DNA from: Vicugna pacos
Taxonomy: Eukaryota; Chordata; Mammalia; Artiodactyla; Camelidae
Length of the DNA stretch: 64,000 nucleotides
Direction of reading: 5' to 3'
Assembly (NCBI RefSeq): GCF_048564905.1
Contig: NW_027328897.1
Coordinates: forward strand, 100,886-164,885
Below are positions 45,543-57,899 of the stretch, piece after piece. Both the position numbers and the translations under genes were made by a program. How positions within the stretch are numbered: position 1 is the first letter of the stretch; every line of letters starts with the position of its first letter. The notes under the pieces were generated by a model. It ran no database searches, had not been told where the DNA came from, and saw only the letters and a list, made by a program, of their open reading frames with translations.

Positions 45543-46017
45543 ATGCTTTGTGCCTCTCACCTACTTCTTGTGATCTTATTATTATACAGTAAGTGATGCC
45601 TTACCCTAAATGTTAATGCTTTTTAAAATTTTCCTATAATCCTAGTTAACTTTTAGTGTTCTTGTCTGCCTCAAAACCCTCCTCCTGTGCATTCCTAACA
45701 TAACAAGGTGATTCTCTTTTAGGGGGAACCAGTGGAGACTCAGTGACCCAGACTGAAGTCCCAGTCACTCTCTCAGAGCAGGAGCTTTTGATGCTGAACT
45801 GCACTTACCAGACCACTGATTCAGATCCCTACCTGTTTTGGTATGTGCAGTACGTCAACAAAGCTCCTCAACTCCTCCTGAAGGGCTCAACTACAAACCC
45901 AAGGCCAGAGCATCAAGGTTTTCAGGCCACTCTTGATAAGAGTAGCAGGAACTTCCACCTGCAGAAACCGTCCGTGCAGACGTCAGACTCGGCCGTGTAC
46001 TACTGTGCTCTGGGAGA
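45543..46017 (+). CDS. TRAV18: T-cell receptor alpha variable segment, TRAV18 subgroup, copy 1
   Basis: The leader exon is 45543-45588 (MLCASHLLLVILLLY, donor GTAAGT). The V exon is 45723-46017 after CTCTTTTAG, phase 1 (A+GG gives R, then GTSGDSVTQTEV). It matches human TRAV18 (RRTSGDSVTQTEGPVTLPE; LNCTYQ; LFWYVQYLNK; RGFQA; FHLEKPSVQ). Cys23, Trp41 and Cys104 (YYCALGD) are present, with no stop. It differs from copies 2 and 3 in FR1 (LSEQELLML) and in ALGD in place of ALSD. Predicted functional. The open frame that runs on to 46423 is RSS plus flank. Confidence 0.92.
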
Positions 46018-46056
46018 CACAGTGAGAGGGGCTGCAGGGGGAGCTGAGCACAAACC
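46018..46056 (+). promoter_or_regulatory. TRAV18-1 recombination signal (23-RSS)
   Basis: CACAGTG (46018-46024), 23-bp spacer, GCACAAACC (46048-46056). Confidence 0.9.
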
Positions 46057-46499
46057 CAGGTTTGCGCAGGTGAGGTCTGGCTGTCAGCGGCCCTGGGAGG
46101 GGCTGCTATTTTCTCTCTCCAGTGATCTGTGTGCTGGAGGCACCCTCAGTGTCCTGCCAGCTGTGATGCTCAGAGCCAGGAACCTTGGAAAGCTTGGATT
46201 GCTCCACAGAGAGGAATTGGGGGAAGAACAGTGGAGACAGGAACCTAAGAGCTCTTCTCCAGGAAAGCGTGTTTTCAGCCCACCCTCTTTCCCAGGGAAG
46301 GCACATAGCTCCGGGGAGGTTTCGCTAACTCTGATCAATGACATTTCAGTTGTTATTGCTGAAATATTTCACAACCTGTTAATGGAAGTTCCCAGGGCAC
46401 ATTGTTCATGCACAAATGTGTAACTGGAGGCTAGTCTCTTGCTTGTACAACTCAGAGCAGGATTGTGGGTCTTGCTGAGTTTCCCCTTCAGACACTCCA

Positions 46500-48390
46500 T
46501 TTCCAGTGACTAAGATCTTTATTCTCTCTTCCCTTGACTTTTCCTTCCCTCGTGGTTGCTCCAGAAATGCTGCTGCCTAAGTCGGCTCAGTGAGAAGAGC
46601 GTCCTGACAAGCTGTTTCTTCTGTCGAGGGCGCTGCGGGTCAGAGCAGCCTCAGCAGCAAGCGCTGCGCACGCGGTGTGTCTTGCTTGCACGGTGCTGAC
46701 ACGTGTCCGCCATCTTCCTGTCGTCAGAGCAGCTCTTTACAGACACTAAATAATGATCCCAGTTCTGGACTGGAGGATCTGGGCTATGAGAAAGCCTGGA
46801 CCCTGCACCTGGCCCTGACTGTGTAGCCTGCATATCATTTTTATCATTGCATTTATGTCAGGGAGCCTCCTGAAGTGGGTCCGATTCAGTGACCAAGGAA
46901 ACATTTCAGCTGTCTCTTTATAAAAGGAGGAGGCCACTTGGAGTCTTGTTCACTGCGAACCCAAATGTAAAAAGTCCCCAGTTTCTCCACACCAAACCAG
47001 CACAAAACAGAGAAATGACCATATTTTTCAAATACAAAAACAACAACAACAACAACAACAACAACAAAACCTTGATGTGGCAAGTATGTCTGCTCACTGA
47101 GAGCACAGGACTCAGCATTTTCTGTTCTGCTCTAGTATAGCTAATTAAAACAAATTCTTCTTACACAATTAGTCAATACAGGTGTGATGTCAATATTATG
47201 TGGAAGATTCTAGGCACGTGAATAATTTGTGCCAAAACAAAACTAGGGGCACGTTTCTATTTAAAAAGGCATAACTTTTGTGTTAGCAGGATGGATTTTA
47301 GTGGCTTCAAGAATTTCTAGGGTTTTGAAGTCAAAGCTGAGAGTGAGGATAAAAAGAAAGCAGGGCTGTCTCCACCTTTGCCTTAAACATATTGATTTAC
47401 TAACGGCAGTAACATTTAAAATTTTATGGACCTGGTCTTACTGGAAATGTGTGTTCTCATGGACTGATAACTAGAGCAGTGAGACCCAGCCCCCCAGCAC
47501 TGAAGGAAGCGGAGTTTACTGACTATGATCAAAGAACAGATACCAGCGGAGATTGAAGTCTGCTGGTATTATTTCTTTTATGCTTTTGAGAAATTTTAAT
47601 TTTATCTTTTCTTGAAAAAGTAAATATTTTAGTTTGATTTTGATAATCCAGGTAAATATCTAGCTCAGTTAACTTCCTCAACTTTGGGGACATTTTGTTC
47701 AAGTTATGGTACTAAATTCCTGTCTTAGACACTTGAGTGGTCAATGCCTTGTATTAGCAACTGGTGTTATTCCAAGGTTGGCGCTCCTTAGCAATCTGAT
47801 TCTTTCCCAGTGCCCAGAAACTTGAGTTTGGTTCTTTTTTTTTTTTTTTTGAAGTATAGTCAGTTACAATGTGTCAGTCTCTGGTGTACATGCTGCCATT
47901 TTTCATAGGATTTCTCTTGCTTTTAATAATTCTTTGGTTCCAGAATTATATATTTTTAGGGTTTTCCTTACCCCAATTTCCACCAATAATTAATAGATGC
48001 TGTCTGGAAGAGGAGGGGCTATTTCAAAATTACATATATGGAGTTTTGACAAGAATTCTTGTATTTAGGCACTGAGTAGAATTTTCTCAATTTGGTTTTG
48101 CTTACCGACACCCACAGCTAATTTGTGTACACGTGTAAGCGTATTTTTTCCCTACCGTTGATGACACGGCACACCCTTGGCAGTTTTGTGACTCAAGAGG
48201 CATGATATGAAATCATCCGTTAACAACAACCATTTTGCTGATGAGTTTATCCTTGGCCCCTTCCCTCCGCCTTTTCTCTCTGGTCCAGCTACACAGAACA
48301 GTACCTTCCCTGTGCTGAGTGTATGTTGCACTCAAGTAGACGCTACTAACATGTTTGAAGGGTATCTAAGCACTTTCGATCCATCTGAAA
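46500..48390. other. intergenic between TRAV18 units 1 and 2
   Basis: No gene. It contains a (CAA)n tract (47041-47069) and, at 47826-47900, a poly-T followed by GTCAGTTACAATGTGTCAGT, a LINE-1 3' tip in reverse. This part is not shared with the other TRAV18 units. Confidence 0.5.
47041..47069. repeat. (CAA)n microsatellite
   Basis: About nine CAA units. Confidence 0.95.
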
Positions 48391-50936
48391 TATGACTGGT
48401 TGAGGAATTAATTTCCCATGGATGAGATAATTATTGGTGAAGAGAATAGTCTCATTTCATATTCAGTTAAATGCAAGCTGCCTTGGAGTGGGGGGAGCTT
48501 TTCACCTACTCCAAGAGACTAGGGGGAAGTGTCACCCATTCTCGAAGCAGGAAGCATCTCAACGTTCCCCTTCTCATTAGCAAGGATGTGGCGCCTTTTT
48601 GGTCACTGATCTGTGTCTCTGCTCAAGTCCGGCCCATCGCGGAGTATCCTCTCTGCATCTCTGCAGGCTCGACTCTTGTCTGCACCTCTTGGGACCATAC
48701 CTTCTGGAAGCACAATGTGGGCCACAGCAGTGAGAGGAGACATCCGTTTTCCTGCTGGCTGTAGGAGATGTAGCTGAGACACTGGATCATTGTCATTTCA
48801 TCATCTATAGGCACAACTGTTAAAATGCAGATTTTAATAGTTACAGCAATTTAAAGGTTACAATAGTTCTGAAGAACATAGTCTCCATCCTTACCTAAGA
48901 AGGCATTGTCTTTACACCCAGTCTGAAAGTAAAGGCTGCCTTCTGAACTCCTACACACTGGGTTTTGGACACCTGAGCATTTGGGGTTAAACATCTTAAT
49001 AAAAAGGCCTAAGAAGGGGAGAGGGAGATGGAAGAACATGAAACATAAACACCGGAAAGAAGACATTCGAGGAGGTTTTATTCGCCCAGTGATATCCATC
49101 AGTTCTCCTTTTCTAACGTGACCCTCATTCCACATGCTTGGGCCCTGACTGCTGGAAGTACATGCAGGCAATAGAATTTGTTTTATTTACCTGCTCCTCG
49201 GGTGACTGAAAGGAATTTGAGATAAGAATCACACCTTGTTTTGCTTTATGTGTCACTGACAGAGCATCACACCCCGTGGGTAACTGCACGTTTCGAGAAT
49301 GAACGCGTGCGCTTAGGGATTCCTGAGCTTGCACAGCAGCGTGAGAGCAGCTGGGTGGTCTGCTGAGCCGGGGAGGCTTGTGAGCCTGATAACTCTGCTC
49401 AGGACCCTAATCTGAGTAAGAGCTAAAATAAAGTTCTTCTTACCTGGTGAGAAAATCATTGTAGGTGAATATCTATCCTTTGAAGAATATGATTCTTGTG
49501 TTCAACTGACTTAGTCACAGCCATTGTTACTGGATTGACAGCACTGCCCTGAGAGCCTCTGCGGGGCAGCGTCACAGCTTCCGCCCCAGCAGCGTCCCCG
49601 TGCCTTAAAATGGCTTCTGGGAGCAGGGAGCAGTGTTTGGACTTCCGTAATACAATCACAGTTTGCATGAACTAAACGCCATCTTGGAGAATTAACAGGC
49701 TATGAAAATGACCCTGTTAAATCTTCTGAGGGTTTTGTTTCTCTAGCATAAATAATTACACTGGCAACTAGACAGACATCCTGAGAGGCAATGAGTAACC
49801 AGTGCTTTCCCTCGAGGTTCCTGAATTCTCTAATAAAACAAATAAATAGGAGACAGAGCCATGGCACACACAGGCCTCTGGAGTGAGAGGGCCTGGCTAA
49901 TACTATTAAGCACCTAAACCTGACTTTCTAAAAGAAAATACCCAGTTGGATTAAAACAAGGATGTGACAAGAAGTTAATAGGTGGTGTTTCATGAACCAA
50001 GTTACCTAAGTAAGGTCACCTGTCCCTCCTAAGGCCGAACGTGTAAGCCTGCTGTCACCCAAGTGTGGTCCAGGGACCCCCGAGGAGCCCCCGTCAGGGA
50101 GGTTTACTGCGCTCAGTGAGTGTCCTCTCTTGTGCTGCAGATCAGCACTCAGCCAGTGATTCAGAATAACCCCCCTGCCATTATCTCTCTCTCTGTACAC
50201 ATCCCTCCTCCCTGGTCCACACATTCGAGGTGCTTCAGGATCCCCCAACTGTACTCTGTGTCAATCCCACAGGGAGACGGCTGGGCTCTTTTTGGTAAAT
50301 CCCTCCTGCACTGGTGCCTAGGAACAGCTTCCATGGAGAGAGCGGGGCAATGTCACGACTCACCTCATCTGTTTTCCTTATCTCTGTGCTTTTCTCTGAA
50401 GTCCAATGTCCAAAAATGGTTTCATTTAATTTGTCCAGTTTTCTTGTTGGAAGCTCAGCTCTGTGTTATTGAAGTGTAAGTCAGTGTAATTTATTTTTAT
50501 TGTATCTTACAAATGCATCAGTCCTTGATGATGGGGGACAAAACCCTGATCATTTAACCAGAGATTATTTGAGAACTGCAGTAGATCCCATTTCCTCCAC
50601 GACATGTTGATTGAGACCTGGGGAATGAATAGAGCTAATTCAGGTAAAGGCTGAGAACAGAGTAGCGAGGACTTTCTAGGAAGAGGGAGCCTTCCCTGAC
50701 CATGGGGACCCGTGGAGAAATATGCAAGGAAGAGACCCGACTATTCCACTTGAAGTTGTGCCTGAGATTATTTGAGAAGCTATAGATACCTGCACCGTGC
50801 AGAAAATAATTGAAATAATTGAGTATTGCCCGAAGCATTGTCTAGGGCTCTATTCTTAGGGTCCAGGCTGATTCCCCTTTATCATCTCTCCAGCTGTTAT
50901 CAGGAGGTCAGACCTGCTGTGGTGCAGTTTGTCGGA

Positions 50937-50957
50937 GGACCACCAGAGGGCGGGCTT
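50937..50957 (+). promoter_or_regulatory. CTCF-like motif upstream of TRAV18-2
   Basis: GGACCACCAGAGGGCGGGCTT, homologous to the motifs of copies 1 and 3, with A in place of G in the centre. That base is allowed by the CTCF consensus. Confidence 0.6.
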
Positions 50958-51152
50958 CCTTCAGACGTGGTTCATGTTTGCTTTCAGGCGCTGATTTGAC
51001 TTGCCTGCCTCTGAGGCCTCAAGACAGATGACTTGCTGTGCAGAGAGGGGCTCTCAGTTCCTGAGTGAGGAGTTTCTATAACATCCAGTTGGAGACTAAA
51101 GCTGTTAGATTTATTGTATTCCGGGGAGCAAGGACCATTTTCCCCTGCCAAC

Positions 51153-51625
51153 ATGCTTTCTGCCACTTACCCAATTCTTGTGATTTTCTTATTATACAGT
51201 AAGTAATATTTTAATGTAAATGTTAATGATTTTTCATATTCTTATAATCATAGTTAACTTTTAGTTTACTTCTCCGGCAGAAAACCCTCCTCCTGTGCAT
51301 TTCTAACATAACAAGGTGATTCTCTTTTAGGGGGAACCAGTGGAGACTCAGTGACCCAGACTGAAGTCCCAGTCACTCTCCCAGAGGAGGCACTTTTGAT
51401 CCTGAACTGCACTTACCAGAGCACTTATTCAGATCCCGACCTGTTCTGGTATGTGCAGTATGTCAACAGAGCTCCTCAACTCCTCCTGAAGGGCTCAACT
51501 GCAAACCCGAGGCCCGAGCATCAAGGTTTTCAGGCCACTCTTGATAAGAGTAGCAGGACCTTCCACCTGCAGAAACCATCCGTGCAGACGTCAGACTCGG
51601 CCGTGTACTACTGTGCTCTGAGCGA
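51153..51625 (+). CDS. TRAV18: T-cell receptor alpha variable segment, TRAV18 subgroup, copy 2
   Basis: The leader exon is 51153-51198 (MLSATYPILVIFLLY, donor GTAAGT). The V exon is 51331-51625 after CTCTTTTAG, phase 1. Protein: RGTSGDSVTQTEV, PEEALLILNCTYQ, DLFWYVQYVN, GFQATLDKSSRTFHLQK, DSAVYYCALSD. All three anchor residues are kept and the frame is open, predicted functional. The leader MLSA... resembles human TRAV18 (MLSASCSG) more than copy 1 does. Confidence 0.92.
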
Positions 51626-51664
51626 CACAGTGAGAGGGGCTGCAGGGGGAGCTGAGCACAAACC
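51626..51664 (+). promoter_or_regulatory. TRAV18-2 recombination signal (23-RSS)
   Basis: CACAGTG (51626-51632), 23-bp spacer, GCACAAACC (51656-51664), the same as in the other TRAV18 copies. Confidence 0.9.
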
Positions 51665-52099
51665 CAGAGGCGCAGGTGCAGTCTGGCTGTGGGCGGCCCT
51701 GGGAGGGGCTGCTATTTTCTCTCTCCAGTGTTCTGTGTGCTGGAGGCAGCCTCAGTGTCCTGCCAGCTGTGATGCTCAGAGCCAAGAACCTTGGAAAGCT
51801 CAGATTGCTCTACAGAGAGGAACTTGGTGAGGAAAATTGGAGAAAGAAACCTACATGATCTTTTCTAGAAATGCCTGTTTTCAGCCCACCGTCTTTCCCA
51901 GAGATGGCATAGGATTCCTGTGACGTGTCACTAACTCGGATCGACAGGTCAGTTGATGGATGCTGAAATATTTCAAAACCTGTCAATGAAACTTCCCAGG
52001 GTGCATTGTTCATGGACGCATGTGTGATCTTGAGGCTAGTCCCTTGTTTATGCATCTCAGAGCAGGATTGTGTGTCTTGCTGAGTTTTACTGCAGACAA

Positions 52100-54540
52100 T
52101 CCAAGTCAGGCTGCCAGCCCATCAAACACGGACAGGCAGATACCCAGAAGCTGCAGCAAAGGGAGCCTCTGGGGAGGGGGCTGGGGACACGAAGTTGTCA
52201 CCACCAGCAGGACAGGTGAGGGCTCTTCCAGCCCCTGTGGGTGCGGCAGCGGACCGGGGCCACCAGCTGCAGCCCTGCTGCTTCTTCACGATTCTTCCTC
52301 TTTAGGGGCTCGAACAAATTAATCACCCTCTTAATCACCCACAATTCAGAGCCTCTGCCCTTGCGCATGGTATCTCTGCTGCAGAGTTCTTCCAGTATCC
52401 TTGGGTGGAGTTTAACTTAAATCAGATACAGCAAAGTTCTACAACTTAAAAATAGAAATAGAGATAAATAAATAAAAAGCTACTGCTCCCTCAAAGAGCT
52501 CTCCAGGTTCCTGAATCACTTAGATGACACATTTATAATCTGGACACAAACAACTGTATTCTTTTAAAGAAGTAATGCAAGTAGATATTAGGTACACGTC
52601 GCATGCGATACAAATGAGCTCAGCCCACCGCCATCCTGCTTCACTTCACTGCACGTGTCAGCTGCCTTTTCTCTGCCCTGTGTGCATCCTGTCCACCGCT
52701 GACATCCTCCGCTGTGTCTGCCCTCATCCCCACCTTCTCCAGACAATGTGATTCAGGTTCAGCAACGTAGTGCCCCTGAAATGTCATCCTTAAAAATCAA
52801 GGCCACTTGATTTCATGATAAAAGAGTCCTTTTCTTTAATAAAAGGTAAGATTTCCATCAGAGTCAGATGTCCTCAGGAGTGAACAGTTCAGTGTCAAAT
52901 CTGTGCCCTCCTCTGAGGTGGGGTGGAAGCCCCTCCATTCACACCATCTTTCTCCTGTAACCTCCGTCATCCTAGGTATTTCCAAGCAGAGAGAGACAGA
53001 TGAGCTGGACTCGAAATCGTGACTCAATCAAACAACTTCCTCAAGAAGTGGGACCAGCTTTGTCTCTGGTTTACCCGATGGAGGAAGGCACTGCTCGCTA
53101 GACGCAGCCGCCAATTACAGGAGGCACAGAGGACGGGGACACAGTGAACGCCTCAGAAATATACAACGAACCACGTCCATAGTGTGGAAAACTCTACAGG
53201 ACAAGCCTGATATTTTTCAACTACAAGCGCAAGGAATAAATGGGAATGAGGAGCCCATAGACAGGAAGAGGCTTAAGTAGCTTATCAGTCATTCACAGTA
53301 TGTGGCCCTTCGGTGGGGGTGATTTAATCAAACTCAAGAAATTGACATTTGAATACGTGTTGGATACTGGACAATATTAAGGAATTATTGTTAATTTTAA
53401 GTGTGCTGAGAGCTGTTTTTTTTCCAAAAAATGAAAACTTAAAAATATTCCCTAAAATAACCAAATACAAAGCATTATGATTCTTGGGAGTTAAAAACTT
53501 CAGCATGAGTAAATGTTGTGTGGGGTGCATGATACAAGGTTGGCCTTGAATTCATAACAGATGCCACTGAGCCATAGGTCCCTGGGGCTTCACTGTTCTG
53601 TCCTGCACACTTTCATATATACTTGAAATCACATTTAATAAAATGAACGTTGACATTACCTAGATTCCAATCCCGTCATGTCCACTGCAGCGTGACTTTT
53701 GAAGCATTCTTTAACTGATCTGTGCCTCAGTTTCTTGGTGTATAAAATGGTCATAATAAACTGACCTCATGGGGGTAAGAACTAAAGAAAATCATTTACA
53801 TCTCTACATATTTAAAGTTATTGTAAAATTAAATTGTATGTAAACACACACATGTGTTTTATATAAATAAAATAAAATTTTAGCACAGGTACATGGGGTG
53901 GCATCTGACACAAAAGGGGCTCAGGGCATGATGAGTATTATTAGCGTAAAAGGCAGAGTCGTTCCAGGACCTACATCAGATTTTCAGTCATGTCCTGTTT
54001 TTATAACATAACGTAATCTTTGATGTGTTTTTCAAGAAGAGAAGCAAGGTTCACTGAAGAGACAGGGACAGCTGGACATTGCTTGACGGTGTCCCCACAG
54101 GTCCAGATGCCCTGAGGTCAATGTCCCCATTCACAGAGCCCCTGCCCAGATAAGCCCCAGCCCCAGAGAAGAGCAGGTGACTGATGTTCAACATAAAATG
54201 CTCTTCTCAGGGCCCAGGCAGGGCCACGAAAATTCCCTTGACTAGATAATTTAAGCTGTGCATTCCACATTTGCTGACAGACCAAAGAAGAAATGCTCTA
54301 AGACTTGATCAGTGTTCAAGCAGCCTTCAAACTGATTTGGTTTCAGCCTTGCACACTGTTGAAATAAACATTCAGCAAAATTCCACTTGTCAAGGTAAAA
54401 GCTGACGAAGGAATGGCTTTTTCCCCCTGAACAGACATACCACTAACAGATAAGTTTTGAATTGCTAAACCTCTCTAGGTTACGGAGGATTCTCTCTCCT
54501 CTTATTTGAAGTTTGCAAACATTTTTTCAATATATCTGAA
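52100..54540. other. intergenic between TRAV18 units 2 and 3
   Basis: No gene. Contains a MIR fragment (53650-53800) and otherwise unique-looking sequence of mixed composition. Confidence 0.5.
53650..53800 (+). mobile_element. MIR SINE fragment
   Basis: Contains the MIR core phrase 'TGATCTGTGCCTCAGTTTCTT' followed by 'TATAAAATGGTCATAATAA...CCTCATGGGG', an ancient mammalian SINE in sense. Confidence 0.75.
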
Positions 54541-57131
54541 CTATGACTGACTGAGGAATTAATTCTCCCTGAGGTGAAGTGATTATTGGAGAAGAGGAGA
54601 TTCTCATGCTGTATCCAGTTTTAATGCCATCTGTCTTGGGACTGGGGTAAGCTTTTTCACCGGCTCCAAAAAATTAGGGAAAAGGGTCACATATCTTCAA
54701 ACCAGGAGGCATCTCAACACTCCTCTTCTCATTAGCAAGGATGTGGTGCCTCCTGCATCACTGATCTGCGTCTCCGCTCACGTCCTGCCCACACAGAGTG
54801 TCCTCTCTCCATCTCTGCAGCTCAACTCCTGTCTTCACCTGTCGGGACCGTACTTCCTGGGAGCACAGCGCGGGGCACAGCAGTGAGAGGAGACATCTGT
54901 TTTCCTGCTGGTTGTAGGGGAAGTAGCTGAGACACTGAATCATTGTCATTTCATAATTGAGAGGCACAACGATTAAAATGCAGATTTTAATGCTTAGAAT
55001 AGTTTAATAGTTTTAATAATCGTGGAGAACGTGTTCACCATCCTCACCTACCGAGCCGTGTGTCTGACGCCCAGCCAGAGAGAAGACGCCCCCTTCTCAG
55101 CTCACATTCTGGGCTCTCACATGCTTGGTTTCGGACACTGAGCACTAAGGGTTAAACACCTTACTAAACAGACCCAAGGAAAGAAGAGGGAGTTGGAAGG
55201 CCCACAGTAAATCTGAACACTGGAAATAAGTAATGCGCGAGAGCAGGTTTTATTCGCCTGGTGATAAATGCATCCGTTCTCTGTTCCCCGTCTGGTCCCT
55301 CAGTCCGCAGGCCCGGGCCCTGACGAGGGGCAGCGCGGGCAGGAGTGAGGACTTGTTTCACTCACCGGCTCCTCACTCAGCTGAAGGCAGTTTGAGATAG
55401 GCCTCGTGTCCTGCCCTGCTTTATGTGTCACTGACAGAGCATCGCACCCCGTGGGTAACTCTACGTTTCCAGAACGAACGCTCGCGCTTAGGGATCCCTG
55501 AGCTTGCACAGCAGCGTGAGAGCAGCTGGGCAATCTGCTGAGCCGGGGAGGCTTGTGAGCCTGATAACTCTGCTCAAGACCCTAATCTGAGTAAGAGCTA
55601 AAATACAGTTCTTCTTGCCTGGTGAGGAAATCTTTGTAGGTGAACATCTATCCTTTGAAGAATATGATTCTTGTGTTCAACTGACTTAGTCACAGCCGAT
55701 GTTACTGGATTGACAGCACTGCCCTGGGAGCCTCTGCAGGGGAGCATCACGCTCTCTGCCCCAGCAGTGTCCCCGTGCCTTAAAATGGCTTCTGCGAGCA
55801 GGGAGCAGTGTTTGGACTTCTTACTATCATATAATCATGGTTTGCATAAAGTAAATCCAATCGTAGAGAAATAAGCTATGAAAAATAACTGTGAAATCTT
55901 CTGCTGGTTTTTTATTTCACCAGCACAGTTAATTACACAGGAAACTAGAAAAATAAGCTCACTGACACTGCGCAAACAGTGCTTTCCACTGAGGTTCCTG
56001 AACTCCCTAATGAGCCAAATAAGCGGGAGGCAGAGCCATGGCACACACAGGCCCCTGCAGTGAGAGAGCCTGGCTCATACTATTAAGCACCTAAAGCTGA
56101 CTTTCTAAAAGAAAACAGTCGGATTAAAACAAGGATGTGACAAGAAGCAAAAGATGATGTTTCATGAACCAAGTTACGTAAGCAAGGCACCTGTCCCTCC
56201 TAAGGCTGAACGTGTAAGCCTGCTGTCACCCAAGTGTGGTCCAGGAGCCCTGAGGAGCCCCCGTCAGGGAGGTTTACTGGGCTCAGTGAGGGTCCTCTCT
56301 TGTGCTGCAGATCAGCACTCAGCCCAGGATTCAAAGTGACCCCCCTCCCTTATCTCTCTCTCTGTACACACCCCTCCTCCCTGGTCCTCTGGTCCACACA
56401 TTCCAGGTGCTTCAGGATCCCCAACTCTATCTGTCTCAATCCAGCAGTGCTTCAGCTCGGCTCTTTTTGGTGACTCCCTCCTGTGCTGGCACCTAGAACC
56501 TGCCTCTGCAAAGCAAAGTGTGTGATAACAGGGCTCACCTCGTCTGTTTTGCTCTTTTTCTTTGCTTTTCTCTGAAGTTCAATGTCCAAAAATGGTTTCA
56601 TTGATTTTGTCCTGTTCTCTTGTTGGAAGGTGAACTCTGTCTTTATCAGTGACAAAAAATTCTTAGTAATAAATCTTCATTGTATTGTACAAATATGTCA
56701 TCAGTCCATGAATGGAGGGAAGATCCTGATCATCCAACCACAGGTTACTTGAGAACTGCAGGAGGTCGTGTTTCCTCCATGACACGTGGATTGAGTCTTC
56801 GGGGATGAACAGAGTTAATTCAGGTGAAGGACGAGAACAGAGGAGAGAGGAGTTTCTAGGCACAGGGACCCTTCTCTGACCCATGGGATCCACGGAGACA
56901 CATGCAAGGAAGAGTCCCCAGGCTATTCCACTTGAAGTTGTGTCGGGGATTGCTGGGAAAGCTACAGATACCTGTACCACACCTTGTGTTGGAAGTAATA
57001 ACTGAATATTTCTCCAGGCATACTTGTGTTTAGGGTTCTTACCTCTGAGTCCTGTCTCATCCCCCTTTATCATCTCTCCAGCTATTATGAGGAGGAGGAG
57101 GTCAGACCTGGCTGTGATGCAGTTTGTCGAA

Positions 57132-57150
57132 TGGCCACCAGGGGGCGGGA
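57132..57150 (+). promoter_or_regulatory. CTCF-like motif upstream of TRAV18-3
   Basis: TGGCCACCAGGGGGCGGGA, matching the long CTCF consensus except at the end. It lies ~200 bp before the ATG and faces the J side. Confidence 0.62.
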
Positions 57151-57347
57151 TTCCTTCAGACGTGGTTCATGTTTGCCTTTAGGTGCTGGTTTGACTTGCC
57201 TGCCTCTATGGCCACAAGACACATGATTTGCTGTGCAGAGGGGGTCTCTTGGTTCCTGAGTGAGGAGTTTCTGTAGCATCCAGCTGGAGACTAGAGCTAT
57301 TAGATTTGCTGTATTCCGGGGAGCAAGGATCATTTTCTTCTGCCAAC

Positions 57348-57795
57348 ATGCTTTCTGCCCCTCACCCTGTTCTTCTCATCTTCTTACTATTCAGTAAGTA
57401 ACATTTCATCCTAAACGTTAATGCTTGCTTTTAGTTTTCCTCTCTGGCAGGAAACCCTCCTCCTGTGCATTTCTAACATAACAAAGTAATTCTCTTTTAG
57501 GGGGAACCAGTGGAGACTCAGTGACCCAGACTGAAGTCCCAGTCACTCTCCCAGAGGAGGCGTCTATGTTCCTGAACTGCATCTATCAGACTGCTGATTC
57601 AAATCCCTACCTTTTCTGGTATGTGCAGTACGTCAACAGAGCTCCTCAGCTCCTCCTGAAGGGCTCAACTGGAAACCCGAGGCCTGAGCATCAGGGTTTT
57701 CAGGCCACTCTTGTTAAAAGTAACAGGACCTTCCACCTGCAGAAACCATCCGTGCAGACGTCAGACTCGGCCGTGTACTACTGTGCTCTGAGCGA
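57348..57795 (+). CDS. TRAV18: T-cell receptor alpha variable segment, TRAV18 subgroup, copy 3
   Basis: The leader exon is 57348-57393 (MLSAPHPVLLIFLLF, donor GTAAGT). The V exon is 57501-57795 after CTCTTTTAG, phase 1. Protein: GDSVTQTEVPVTLPEEASMFLNC, YLFWYVQYVN, GFQATLVKSNRTFHLQK, DSAVYYCALSD (partial segments). Cys23, Trp41 and Cys104 are kept and the frame is open, predicted functional. CDR1 (TADSNPY) and FR3 (LVKSNR) distinguish it from copies 1 and 2. Confidence 0.92.
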
Positions 57796-57834
57796 CACAG
57801 TGAGAGGGGCTGCAGGGGGAGCTGAGCACAAACC
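57796..57834 (+). promoter_or_regulatory. TRAV18-3 recombination signal (23-RSS)
   Basis: CACAGTG (57796-57802), 23-bp spacer, GCACAAACC (57826-57834). Confidence 0.9.
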
Positions 57835-57899
57835 CAAGGCGCAGGTGGGCGACAGTGAGTGGCCTTGGGAGGAAGAGGTATATTCTCCCCATGGGTAGT

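Larger units (their letters stand above)
45020..46500 (+). repeat. TRAV18 duplication unit 1
   Basis: Shares promoter flank, gene and RSS with the units at 48.4-52.1 and 54.5-57.9 kb. The ~450 bp after the RSS is shared with unit 2 but not with unit 3. Its 5' limit is near 45020-45070. Confidence 0.7.
48391..52100 (+). repeat. TRAV18 duplication unit 2
   Basis: Aligns by eye along most of its length with 54542-57845, including a highly similar non-coding stretch (49250-49550 against 55430-55740). Its 3' flank (51665-52100) matches unit 1 instead. No separate gene was recognised in the ~2.7 kb that precedes TRAV18-2. Confidence 0.75.

Noticed and set aside
49380-49450. LTR-like polyadenylation region (AAAATAAAGTTCTTCTTA) in TRAV18 unit 2
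   Set aside because: No LTR ends, flanking repeats or internal region were found. It is part of a segmental duplication of uncertain origin.
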